Below, piece by piece: positions 1 through 9,493 of a stretch of DNA of 64,000 nt (its first letter is position 1; each line of letters starts with the position of its first letter). Origin of the DNA: Stagonosporopsis chrysanthemi (Eukaryota > Ascomycota > Dothideomycetes > Pleosporales > Didymellaceae); NCBI GenBank assembly GCA_022560025.1, contig JAFISE010000062.1, forward strand, positions 1-64,000, given 5' to 3'. The notes under the pieces were generated by a model, which saw only the letters and a program-made list of their open reading frames with translations, ran no database searches and was not told where the DNA came from. Position numbers and translations under genes: made by a program.

Positions 1-960
1 CCAACACAACCCCCCCCATCCCCCACCCCCCCAACACCCCCCCAAGCCCCTCCCCTGCCCATTCCCCCCTTGTTCTCGCCATATTTACCCCCCCCCCCCC
101 CTCCCCTCCCCCTCAACCCACATTTTCTCCTTCTTCACCCCTCGTCCCCCAGCGCGCGCTCGAACTCGCACCTCGGAACTTGCACCTCGTCCCCGGCGCG
201 CGGTCAAACCAAGGCCCCGGTCTGGTATTGCACGTGTGTACTGGCACTGTCTGGGTTCTAGGTTAGGTTAGGTCAGGCGCGTGAGGGAGGGAGTGAGTGA
301 GTCAGCGGAGGAGGGTTGAGGGTTGAGCATGGGTCGGGGGTGCATGGGTGGTGCGTGGTGCGTGGAAATGGAGCATGGAAATGGAGCTAGTGCATGGCCA
401 GCAGGTCAGACTGTACTGTTTCCCGAGTAGTGGAGTATACTGGCGGCTAGCCTACGGATGGCAGGTTAGAAGCCGGGGAGTTGTGCGGGTGGGTGTATGG
501 CGTGTGGGTGTAAAGCAGGAATCGGGGGGGGCTGGGGGGGGCTAGCATGGTTGTCTCAGCGGGGGTTATGTGGAAGGGAGAAGAAGGAGGAGATGGGTGA
601 AGAGAGCGGGAGAGGGGGGAGGAGGACGGAGGCAGGAAGCTGAAGGGGAGTGTGGTGCGTGGACCTGCGCTGTTGGGTGTCGAAGCATGGGCCTGGTGTT
701 TGCTTGTCGTGCGTACTGTGCAGGTCGGGAGTGCTCTTCAGCTGGGTCTGGGTCTATAATGTTCGTGTTTAAGATGGTGAGGTATAGCGACGGTGCGGTT
801 GTAGTTGTAGGTTCGAGGGGGACTTGGCCTACTGATGCTAGACTTGATGGTGGGCGCTGAAGCTTTGCCGGGTGTTGTTGCTCTTGCATGGTTTGTTCTG
901 GGGCTGGCAGCAGAACGGGCCGGCTTACTGTTGGTTAGGTCTTTGATTGCTGAGGTGAAG
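1..960. repeat. Low-complexity, strand-asymmetric DNA
   Basis: The first ~240 bases are dominated by C runs and the next ~600 by G runs, so base skew flips abruptly near position 245. Two long G runs sit at about 524-541, and a short TTAGG doublet occurs near 262-272. Reading frames here are by-products of the skew (poly-Pro, Gly/Arg-rich) and resemble no protein. The TTAGG doublet recalls the fungal telomere unit but is too short to call a telomere. Confidence 0.6.
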
Positions 961-2649
961 GGGAGTGTAATGCTTGAAGCGATGTCTGCGAGATAGAGAA
1001 GTATAGAAAATCCCGATAAATGCGCGGACGTTTGTCGGCGATTTCGACTTGTATGCGAGATTAGTGGTTATAGAACACTTGAACTCGTGCACGGGAGTTA
1101 GTGTATTAGCAGGGTATCGTGTCGCTATTCAACATATTCAACATACAGGTTAGTAAGCCTTATTGCAATTCTTGTCCTATAATTGCGTCTCTTCGATGGA
1201 CCGAGGGTCTGTCCTTCTAGGCTCTAGCAACAGATACAGTGTTGCTAAAGACACCAATACCAGACTGTTAGAAACGAGCGCTGTGAGCTTCCGAAGGTGA
1301 TTACGCTGTTTGTGGCGTTCCTCCGTGGTAAGTGTATGTGAATGGGTAGAATGGTTGCCAAAACGTCCAGACCACCCCTAAAACCTTTGTGAGTGGTCAA
1401 AGCCCATGTTTCAAGCCTGTAGGCTGTTTCCCTGAATGTCACTTCTGTCTAGTCAGACGCACATAGCCAACCAGAAGCAGCTGCCAATAACCGGTTCTGT
1501 ATGAGAGGTGGTCCATATATCCTGGCAGGCACAGTAGAGGTGAGGTTGATATAGACTCGTAACTGCAATTCCGCGACTACGGTCGAGATACGCACTAGAC
1601 TTTAGCGCAGAATGTGATTATGTATTATGAGGGGTCATCAGCGCCGGTGCTTCTTTCCCCTGTGTCTATGTTCTAGGCTATCGGCTTTCTTCGCCGGTGA
1701 GAATGAGCAATGACGTGGTGGCGTGATTATCGCTGCTAATTAGTACGACAATAAAGACCAATTCGAACATGACCTTGAGAAGCTAGTGATGCTGAGTGAT
1801 TTCCAACGAGTGGAGGAAGCCATGGAGCTGTTATCATCGAGCATGGACACCCACACGTGACGTACAAACGCTCCGACCGAGATTGTGTTGCCTCTGGAGG
1901 CTAAAATGAAGCAGCTGATCATCTAAAGCACACACTCAGAGCTTTTCAGCAAGAGGCGTGTGTAGAGTTGAGAACATTCTTCCATACTTATAATTACACA
2001 ATACAAGTCGGTTCCTCTACCAGAATCGAACAAGATTGCAGGTCCTGCACACTATATCCATCTTAACCAGGTCAGAAGGAAATCAGTGGCAATACTGCAA
2101 GCTGATCGTGCGAAAAGGGTGGTGGTGGGTTTCGCTGAATCCTATCCGAGGCCCAGTTCGAGAACTCGTCAGCATCTTCCTCAACGTCAGCGTGCATCGG
2201 CACCTTCCCTTGACCAGTGCTCAGGAGTCCGGACTACATACCCGCTGCATCTCAAGACAAAGGTTAGGAAGGTATTTGCTAGCTGAAGACAGTACCAGCA
2301 GTGGTGAAGTGTTAGTGGTGTGTTCATCGATGGCTGTGCGAATGATCTTTTGTTGGCAGCAGTCTCGTACATATCGCGCAGGCGTTCAGGTAATGCATTC
2401 GTGGAGGAGTAGGTATTATTTTGGTGCTAGCAAGCCATGTTCTGGTTTAGTTTGCACGTACTAGCGTAAAGCTTTGAGGATGCCCATGATGAATGGATGC
2501 TGAGCAGCACTGAATGTCATGATCAAAATGTACAATTGAGGGTAACCCTGCTCTAGTCTATCGCTTCTCAAGCGAATCCAAACGCCGTCAATGCATTTCT
2601 TGTGATGCTTTAGTCCAACCCGCGTATCTCGACATGGTCGTACAATATT
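961..2649. other. Gene-free stretch
   Basis: I find no reading frame with a recognisable domain, no tRNA and no long repeat. The longest frame (2036-2464, plus) has no family features, and two others overlap it on both strands. The right part presumably includes the 3' flank of the carrier gene ending at 2650. Confidence 0.4.
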
Positions 2650-3972
2650 TTACAGGTCTTCTCCCGCATTAACAAGCCGATGTTGCTCGAACTTTCTCAA
2701 CAACGTCTGGTACAGTACCAGCATCGTTCCACTCTGGACGCTTGTCCAGACAAAACGTGGTCCCACACCTCTAAACCACCCTGCAATTCCTTCTGTCTTG
2801 TATATGATCTTCAATCCGGTGTAAACGGAGGATGTGTCGAGGGTTGCAGCGCCGTGTGCTTTGAGTGTTGTAGAAGGTGACGAAGTCGATATGGGACGGT
2901 TATGCGATGTATGCGTAGTTGTTGATTTTGAGGTGGATGTGTGCTTGGAGGACGACGAGGGCGTGATCGCTGGTTTCGCCGGGTATTTGGAGGCTTCCGG
3001 AAGTTCAGGTAGCTGGGTCTGGATTCGCGTTTTAACCACGTCCAAAGGCGTAGTGATGACACCTGCTGCTCCTCCTGCACTTGCTGCCGTCGCGATCTCC
3101 AGCAACAGGCCGATATTGTTTGAACCCATGTAGCTTTTCGCAAGGTCTCTTTCTTTCTCGTAGAAGGTAAACTGCAATGCAGAGAAAGGCAGGTCACGCC
3201 ATAGAGTAGCCTTGTACCCATGAAACAGCGCACTGAAGCCTTCTGTTCTGATGATTACACGAGCGGCATCGGTGGTGGAGCGATAGTTGTAGCCTGAGTA
3301 GAAGCATGGGTTGTTGTATCGACCCTGCAGTTGCAGGCGAGTTTTCAGCACTTCGGACGGTACGTAGGACGGCGCGGCAGCAAGATCACCGAGGAGACCT
3401 ATCTTCTGTCAGTCTTCGACTTCACTAGGTGTCGAGTGAGACAAACCAGCTGTAAAGTATGCCACTGACGGTGCAATGCCATTATCGATCATAAATCGTT
3501 TGCTGTATTCATACGTTCCGAAGAAACATACTGTCCCGCAAAACGACCCAAGAAACGCAGGCTTTACGCCGCCGTACAGACCCCTCACGAATCCTTCTTG
3601 CCTCCAGATTGTATAATATGTGCTGCCCATAGACGTGTATTTCGGTGGCATATGCGGATCGCCCTGTTGTCGTGTCTTCACTGTGTCGAGGGAGTGCATG
3701 AGCATATCACCGGTCAAGCCTCCTAAGCCTCCAGCCAGCATCGCCTGTGCTACTGTCAATCAATGTCTTTTGGAGCCGACTCTAGGCTTCCTTACGTGAA
3801 TGTAGGGTGGACGGCCCTCATCCTCAGTCTCCTCGGCTATAACCCCTGCCGTGTTTGCCGCACTCGATGCGACGCTGTCCATCGGGGAAACGACATCTCT
3901 TCTCCCCTCGTCAACCAGATTTTGTGTGGATTCTCCGTTCGTAAAAAAGTTGGCCACTCGGGCAAGTACCAT
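2650..3972 (-). CDS. MME1: Mitochondrial carrier family protein, Mme1/YMR166C type
   Basis: Three exons on the minus strand: 3972-3796, 3744-3447 and 3398-2650, giving 407 aa. Introns are 51 and 48 nt (donors GTAAGG and GTTTGT). The protein shows the three SLC25 signatures: HSLDTVKTRQQ in repeat 1 (Ser replaces the usual Pro), PSEVLKTRLQ in repeat 2 and PLDVVKTRIQ in repeat 3, each followed by hydrophobic helices. The Ser-Leu-Asp-Thr-Val-Lys variant and the FYEKERDLAK segment are what I associate with yeast YMR166C (Mme1), reported as an inner-membrane magnesium exporter. A Ser/Thr-rich insert lies in repeat 3 (about residues 270-330). The first ~60 residues are a non-conserved leader. The carrier family is certain; the Mme1 assignment and magnesium substrate are inference. 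Confidence 0.85.
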
Positions 3973-4705
3973 TAGCGTTGAGCCGCGACGTGGGCGCCGT
4001 AATTATGCGAAATTGAGGGAGTGGTAGACAAGGAGAAAGAGAAGAAACCAAGGAAAACGTGTGATGGGCAGATGGAAGGTGCAAGGAGTGACGTTGCTGT
4101 TGTTGCAACAGTGTGACGCCTGGACAATTCTTGTGCCAAGACTTAAAATCCGCGCATGAACTATCTCCAAGTCCAGCAACTTCAACAAGACAATCACAAT
4201 AACAACAAAGGATAAAGCCTAGAACATAACTGTGCAGTTCAAGTCGAGCATGAGCTGCAAGTCTACGTAGATTCTTGATCTCATAATGTGTAGCAAGAGC
4301 TTGCAACAGAGTCCTCAGTCGCCGCTGACTAAGACCAAAAGCCCGCTCTTTGCCGCATCCCTGCTCATTCACTATCAGCGGCCCAGAAAACGCCCTAAGA
4401 TAACGGACCTGTCATCCTCAAGAACTTCTATGGGAAGCAGCAACCGTTACAATCGGAGTCTACATTTCGGACGTGGCGTCGCAAGCAGCGTGTTTTTAAA
4501 GTAGAGTGTTAGAGAGACTGTGATGATAGAGGGCTAGCGCCAATCACCTGACGTGTCCCAGCCACTTTGTTTACATCGTTCGCGTCTAGCAACTCCCCCA
4601 CATCACCACACATCCCAGAATTTCTATCACAACGCGCTTCAGTCGCTTCGATATTGATATTTTCTTGGTCGCCTCACTGACGCGACTGCATCCGCTCTAG
4701 TCGCG
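3973..4705. other. Divergent intergenic region
   Basis: Separates the divergently transcribed carrier (start 3972, minus) and HeH/SAP protein (start 4706, plus), so it must hold both promoters. Frames on either strand are short and featureless. Confidence 0.4.
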
Positions 4706-5950
4706 ATGTCTCGTTCTTGGTTGCAAAAGAAGCGCAAAGGCGAGCTTATTGAGCTCGCGCAGACCGCGAAGCTTGCCGAGTACGTCCAAGACTTATTTCC
4801 TGATATGACTGATCGCTAAGCCCTGATGTTGTAGTGCAGATGGTTTATTGAAGGACGATCTGGTGCTTGCGCTTGAAGACCATCTGAACAACAACGAGAC
4901 CACATATGCCAAGCATCCAAACTTCAAGGACTACTACAGTCGTGGAGGCTCTCCCCTCAAGCGCGAATATTCGTCACCGGAACCCCTCTCTACTGTGAAG
5001 TCGACGCGTCGCAGGACGCTCGTGAAGGCACCGTCGTAAGTATCGCAGCACGCACGACGCGTGACGCGCTAGGTTGACAAAATTGTAGTGAGGAATCCAC
5101 ACCAGAGAAGAGAGCGCCACTTACAACGCGTACACCACGCGAAATCGCCCAATCAGCTGCTCAGTCCGCATCCAAGACTGTCCAGGCCGCATCCCAGAGC
5201 ATTGGACAGACCACTCAAGGCCTGACGAAGAGCCTGTCTCAGCAGACCCCACGAACAATACCACGACGTATCTCCCAGATCGGCAACGAGATCGACCTGC
5301 CAGCCTCGCCGTCTCAACTTGCCGAAGTTGCCGACCAATCGTTCCAAGCGGCGAAGACTAAGGCGTCCGAACTATGGGAGAGAACACGAGTCGACGAGGT
5401 CAAAGAGACCATTCGTGAGAACGTTAGCTCAGTTGCTGCCATCCAGACACTGATCCTGCTCATCGAGGCTGCAGGATTGCAATTCAACACACTGCAGACG
5501 ACGCCTGCTTTTGCGATCGACACCGAGAACAGCCATTACCTACACATTCCTGATTTCTGGACACTTCTGACGAGCGAGTGGTGGGCACCGGCTACGCTGT
5601 GGTCCTTGACAAGCTGGGTGCTGCCGTTTGTTCTCTCTTACTTCTTCAATTTGACCCTGCGATCAAACACCAATCACAAGTCTTCGCACCGTCAGTACCC
5701 TGCAGACCCGCTTGTCTTCAACATTGTCAAGGCTATCTTGGCATATAGCGCGTTCAAGCTGCCCATTGTTGATGCATCGTTGGTGGGCGAACCTGGAAAA
5801 GTGGTCGCTTTCAATGCAGGTTGGGGTCCGTTCTCGGGGCAGACTGTTGGTGTCGTGCGTAACAATGTTCCTGGTGGCTACCACGGATTGCAGATTGGCG
5901 CTGTGGTTGGCATCTTGGTCAGCTTGTACGATGCTGCTCTGAAGAAGTGA
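4706..5950 (+). CDS. HeH/SAP-domain membrane protein
   Basis: Three exons, 4706-4779, 4835-5035 and 5089-5950, give 378 aa; introns are 55 and 53 nt. Residues ~1-45 form a small helix-extension-helix module of SAP/LEM-like type, with WLQKKRKGELIELAQ followed by DGLLKDDLVLALEDHL. A basic Ser/Pro/Arg-rich linker follows (about 60-110), then an Ala/Gln/Ser-rich helical stretch. The C-terminal third has hydrophobic segments around TSWVLPFVLSYFFNL, IVKAILAYSAFKLPIV and GAVVGILVSLYDA. DNA- or nuclear-lamina-type HeH modules joined to membrane helices occur in inner nuclear membrane proteins (Heh1/Src1, Ish1). No MSC domain is seen, so it is not a standard Heh1. Location at the nuclear envelope is inference. 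The start is set by the ATG that opens the HeH module. Confidence 0.85.
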
Positions 5951-7836
5951 TGTCTAAACCTCGGGGGCGGTTTTGAGGCGGGATTCTCTTGGTTCGAGTT
6001 TCAGCTCGAGGCGTTCAGGCTAGGCTGCACTCACCAATAGGTATGACGCAACTTTTCGGAGGTGGCGCTATTGGAAAGTGGCGCTATGTTATCTCATTGT
6101 TGATGTTGTTGTCAATGCTTCTATTCTTCCAAAATGCATGTTGCTCTCGATCTGCCACTGCATTAGCGTCGCAATATTGTTCAACAAATCCCGCAGTAAT
6201 CCGTCGTTGCAGCAGACATCAAGGGTATGCTTTGACGGGACTTTCCAGCATGAGTCGCGGAACAAGTTCCAACGAATCATTGCAGCTCGCAAGACCTACG
6301 TGCATGCACGGGTCTGCCTTTCGACGCTCACGTAGTCCCTGTCTAGCGGCTTATGCCGCGAATGTTGTGCAGACGCGCAGCAGGCGAGCGGGACGTTCCC
6401 ACAATGTGCCGTCCAACGGGAGCGCTTTGGTCCGTTGTCGCTCTTTGCCAGTCAACGGTGGTACTGCCGAAGGCGAGGTCTTTACGGATATCTCATTAGC
6501 ATCATCAAGCAGGGAATATGAAGCAGACGCACGGCTGTAATGTGCTAGTACGGCTCGTGAAACGACACATGTGGCAATTGCGGGGTAGATAGCGGGCTTG
6601 CATCGTATCTGAAAGATGACATCTGCATAAGTACTTGCAGGGGTGCTCAATGCATGATGGTGATCTTCAAAGATTTTATTGAAAGCCCGCAGAATACTAT
6701 TGGCTAAGTCGGACTGAAGTTCGCGGGATTGATTCCTGGCTTCAACGTTACCTATGAATACTGTGGTGTCTGGCGTAAGTAGTGTAGGTGGGTCCCGGAG
6801 TGGCAAGTGAAATTTAAACAGCATTTAACAGGCGACTGAGCAGACAGTCAGCAGCATAACCTACTCCTATTAGCTGAGATAGCTAGCAGGTGCTCTACTG
6901 TGCTCAGATCCCAGCCCCTGGACGCCGCTCCCCACCTACACTACTTCCGCCAGACACCACAGTAATACAAGCAGCATCGGACGGGCCTGCTCCGAACGAC
7001 GATCGCTACCCTTGCTCAAAGCATTCGGTACTCCTGCGGGCCCTAAGTGATGATCTTCCGTACATCTGCTTGCGAGGCTCGCAAAATTGGTGAACCGGAT
7101 ATTCGGATTCGGACGAAAGCATGGAACTTTTGCGCTGCTTCGATGACAAGCACACATGAGCGCACTCTAGATCCATGCCTGCAGCCTGGCTAATGGCTCA
7201 AGCAAGCGTCTCGGTCAATTAGGTAGACGCTCTCAAATGTGCGTGAAGACTTGGGTATTCCTCGTGTCGAGGTATCCCGTCCCGTTCATCCCGGTGCAAT
7301 GTCTATTTCTGTCATGGCACAATTGCAAATGAACTGTTCGTGACTGAGCGACGGCAAATTCTAACGGTACATGATAGCAGGGTCTGGCGGTGTACCCTGC
7401 GACGTGCTGATCATCTGTGTAGACTCGCGTAACTGGATAAGAGATACTGTGTATATCCTTCAGCGCTCTGCTCCGTGTTCGTAGCTGGACTGATCGGATT
7501 CTGGCGTCCGCAAGCCGGTAGATCTCGGCATTATGTAGGTTGGGGGCTGCCTGGGCACAACAGTTCTGTTTTTAAGCAGCAGCCGTGGGGATAGTGTTGG
7601 TACTGTTATAGTACTCTTCAGGTTTATGCTGGTTGCAGTTGAATTAGGGGTAGAGCGGAAACATCACGACAGCGAGCCTGGTGGGGCTGGTGTGGCGTGA
7701 CTTTTTCAGCCTCATTGTTGACGACAACATGACGACGTCACCTTGCTTTTGAGTTCCCCTTTGAGATGGAAGTACACAAGCCCAAACATGTTCCTCTCAT
7801 CTCAAAGAGTATCGAAACAAGCACCTACCACATAAA
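5951..7836. other. Gene-poor region with eroded repeat
   Basis: No convincing gene. Overlapping frames occur on both strands (for example 5989-6540 plus, 6351-6824 minus), none with a known domain. The region carries the inverted repeat at 6759-6964, and frames in each arm share a short peptide (PPTLL-PDTTV), suggesting two decayed copies of one element facing each other. Confidence 0.4.
6759..6964. repeat. Inverted repeat, 34-nt arms, ~138-nt spacer
   Basis: Positions 6759-6792 and 6931-6964 are reverse complements with one mismatch in 34. Similarity appears to continue weakly outward: a GCCCGCAG block near 6686 has its reverse complement near 7034. This fits two diverged copies of a dispersed element in opposite orientation rather than a compact terminal-inverted-repeat transposon. 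No transposase frame or target-site duplication was found. Confidence 0.7.
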
Positions 7837-8838
7837 ATGCGGCTCAACCCTAATCGTGATCGGGACAGCTTCCCTAAACGCGCCCAGCTTCCTGTAGTTG
7901 CAGGGACGCCAGACGGCTCGGCGTGGTTCTGGGGCGGGTCAGACGAGCTCGGTCGACTGAATCTCCTCACTCCTGAGCGAATAAGATTTGCGGCACAGGA
8001 AAATGTCAAGTCAGGATCTGTTGTCTCGCTCAACCTAGCTTTGAGCCAACCGTCACCTCCTTTTTTTGGACGAAGACCATTCGAGCACAGAATTAAGCCA
8101 ATCGGCAAGGGCGCCTTCGATGACGAAACGACAATCAACACGCAATCCAGCAGTCAATGGGATGGATTTAGACATTTCGCTGACCCGAGCTCGGGATGCT
8201 TCTACAACGGCGTCGTGTCTGAGGATATTATAGGCGAAGATAACCTGGACGAAAGGCCTGAGAGATCGCGAAGGCTCGGAATCGATGCTTGGGCACGACA
8301 CGGGATAGTGGGAAGGGGTGTGTTACTTGACGTGTACAACTGGGCACAGGGACACAGCCCCTATGATCCGTTCAGCAGACACCCCCTCACAGTAGCAGAT
8401 CTGAAGACATGTGCGGAGTCTCAAGGTGTAACTTTCCGGACTGGTGATATCCTTCTGATACGAACGGGTTGGCTCAGAAGATATCATGCGCTCACAACAG
8501 AGCAAAAGCAGGACCGCAGTACGTGGAACGTTATGGAACATCAGTATGCTGGATTAGAAGCGTCAGAAGATATGAAAGACTTCCTGCACGACTTTTACTT
8601 CGCGGCCGCTGCGACCGATAACACTAGCCTAGAGATCTGGCCACCAATCAGTTTCGAAGCGAGTTTACACGCTGCACTCCTCCCACTATGGGGGATGCCA
8701 ATCGGAGAATTGTGGGATCTCGAGGCCCTAAGTCTGAAATGCCGACAGGAGCACAGGTGGACCTTTCTGCTAACGAGTTCACCCGCGAATGTGCCCGGTG
8801 GCGTGGGCAGCCCCCCAAATGCATTGGCGCTGTTCTAG
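7837..8838 (+). CDS. Cyclase/kynurenine-formamidase-like hydrolase (PF04199)
   Basis: Single exon, 333 aa. It has the overall pattern of the metal-dependent cyclase family: an early WGGSDELGRLNLLT segment, a QWDGFRH block at residues 107-113 in place of the HxGTHxDxPxH metal site of bacterial formamidases, GRGVLLDVYNW, and GDILLIRTGW. The QWDG-R-H variant is what I know from the large fungal branch of this family. Members hydrolyse amides or lactones, but the fungal substrates are mostly unknown, so no reaction is assigned. It stands alone between gene-poor stretches. Confidence 0.9.
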   Translation: MRLNPNRDRDSFPKRAQLPVVAGTPDGSAWFWGGSDELGRLNLLTPERIRFAAQENVKSGSVVSLNLALSQPSPPFFGRRPFEHRIKPIGKGAFDDETTINTQSSSQWDGFRHFADPSSGCFYNGVVSEDIIGEDNLDERPERSRRLGIDAWARHGIVGRGVLLDVYNWAQGHSPYDPFSRHPLTVADLKTCAESQGVTFRTGDILLIRTGWLRRYHALTTEQKQDRSTWNVMEHQYAGLEASEDMKDFLHDFYFAAAATDNTSLEIWPPISFEASLHAALLPLWGMPIGELWDLEALSLKCRQEHRWTFLLTSSPANVPGGVGSPPNALALF

Positions 8839-9106
8839 CTGACCATGAAAGCTGCCTTGCCCTCTACAGAGGCTTCACGAATCTAACGGCATCAAATACC
8901 ACTTTTTTATACTCTGGCATATGGTCATCGCTCCAATAATCTAGACGAGTCGCAGACGATATCAATTCAGCTGCATTGTTCCTCTTCTACGTCACAATCT
9001 TTCTCGAAGAAATGGTTGCCGCGAGTCAGCTGTACTGCTTCAATACTCAACGTTGTTTGACACCTGAACCTTTGTGCCGCGCTCCTCCGTCGTCTTACGA
9101 AACAAG
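8839..9106. other. Convergent 3' spacer
   Basis: Short spacer between the cyclase (plus) and the Cys-rich protein (minus). Nothing recognisable. Confidence 0.35.
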
Positions 9107-9493
9107 CTATTTCCATGGTATCTTCTTGCAGTCTTTGCAGAACAATGTCGCGCAAAAGTTGCATTCCTTCTCGAAATTATAAAATCTCTGTTTACAGCCG
9201 CAGCATTCCCATGCTTTCGGCGGTGCTGGAAACTGGTCAGAGTGACCATCTGGGTGGGCCATAGAATTCGGTGTCAGGCGATCACTACTTGGTGCTCTCG
9301 CTGTCGCGTATCCATCCAGTACCCTTTGCCGAGCCCCGTGGCCTTTTTTTGCACCGCATCCACAAGAGGCCTTTGCGATGATCAGGCCTGGCGTATAGCT
9401 GGCATTAAGTAGCTGATTTGTGTCGTCTATTGCTGGTAATTCCGCGACAGGATAGAGTGAAGTGTATGAAGCGTCTGAGTATTCGAGTTTCAT
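9107..9493 (-). CDS. Small Cys-rich (zinc-ribbon-like) protein
   Basis: Single-exon frame of 128 aa starting at ATG 9493. The C-terminal ~35 residues hold WECCGCKQRFYNF, then ECNFCATLFC and KDCKKIPW: three CxxC-type pairs spaced like a treble or ribbon zinc site. The N-terminal ~95 residues carry a short CGCGAKKGHG motif and are otherwise low in features. Small fungal proteins with a WxCxxC...CxxC...CxxC tail are common and mostly uncharacterised. I do not recognise a named family. The ordered Cys pattern is the main argument that this is a gene; expression is unproven. Confidence 0.5.
   Translation of the reverse strand: MKLEYSDASYTSLYPVAELPAIDDTNQLLNASYTPGLIIAKASCGCGAKKGHGARQRVLDGYATARAPSSDRLTPNSMAHPDGHSDQFPAPPKAWECCGCKQRFYNFEKECNFCATLFCKDCKKIPWK

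Noticed and set aside
262..272. TTAGG doublet as a telomere
   Set aside because: Only two units, in a low-complexity stretch; a telomere would show a long TTAGGG array.
5989..6824. Overlapping frames of 183 aa (plus) and 157 aa (minus)
   Set aside because: No domains, mutual overlap, and position within an eroded repeat region.
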